Positions 46,411-46,873 of a DNA stretch of 46,873 nucleotides are shown here, piece by piece; within the stretch, counting starts at the first letter, position 1; the number at the start of each line of letters is the position of its first letter. Below the pieces are notes generated by a model. It searched no databases. It had not been told where the DNA came from and saw only the letters and a program-made list of their open reading frames with translations. A program made the position numbers and the translations under genes. Origin of the DNA: Candidatus Methanovirga aequatorialis (GTDB lineage Archaea; Methanobacteriota; Methanobacteria; Methanobacteriales; Methanobacteriaceae); the NCBI GenBank assembly GCA_031282205.1, contig JAITEE010000066.1:1-46873 (forward strand), in the 5' to 3' direction.

Positions 46411-46873
46411 TATTGATCCTCTTTCGAGCTTTAGACAGTCATAGATTGAATTATTAATACATAGTCATTTAACATATATTCTATTGAACTACTATATCTT
46501 TAAAATGTATTATAAATATTATATTAAATAAATATTAATTTATTAATATTGTATATTTCAATATGATCATATTAACTCATTTTATCAAAATATATTATTT
46601 TATATTAAGGTTATATATCAATATTACTATCTAATCCTTGATATAAATAAATCGTCTTTTTTTTTAAAAAAATTAATGAACTTTTTAAAATTAATGAATT
46701 AGAAAAAATTAAATATTTAAGAATTAAACATGATTAAAAGTTTTTTTATATAACGAGTCATGGCCAAAAGTCGTTTCACTAAAATTTTGAATTTCTTTAT
46801 TTTAAATTCAATCGTTGAAATCACATTAAAATTTAATTTAAAGTTTTATTATAACTATATTCTTATAATTATG

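Noticed and set aside
46759-46873. Open frame MAKSRFTKILNFFILNSIVEI.. running off the window
   Set aside because: AT-rich, no RBS seen, incomplete; cannot be judged.

Overview
AT-rich archaeal chromosome segment. The translation-gene block (L39e/L31e/eIF6/L18a/prefoldin alpha/FtsY) and a pseudomurein-lysin-like virus gene suggest Methanobacteriales, Methanosphaera/Methanobrevibacter-like (inference). The window carries an apparently complete ~32 kb tailed provirus (~5.6-37.9 kb). Left host flank: decayed transposase, NreA-like repair protein, Gar1, TFB, Dph5. Right host flank: FtsX-type ABC transporter, a 100-bp MITE with 8-bp TSD, FtsY, prefoldin, eIF6, ribosomal genes, RNase P Rpp21-type subunit. 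The provirus has a Mu-like head module (DUF935-like portal, MuF fused to a protease-like domain, scaffold, HK97-type capsid), a tail module in unusual order, a C39/C71-like lysin, three minus-strand 'moron' genes, and a leftward early operon (MCM/SF3-like helicase, tyrosine integrase, annealing-protein-like gene, chain of ATGA-coupled micro-ORFs). Most notable observations: a dense run of consecutive perfect inverted repeats through two small early genes beside AT-rich iterons (31.7-32.3 kb); the moron cassette; a putative IS256-type MITE; and two host genes (PDCD5-like, TFB) that appear to lack a canonical start codon. All calls come from reading the sequence; no database search was run.
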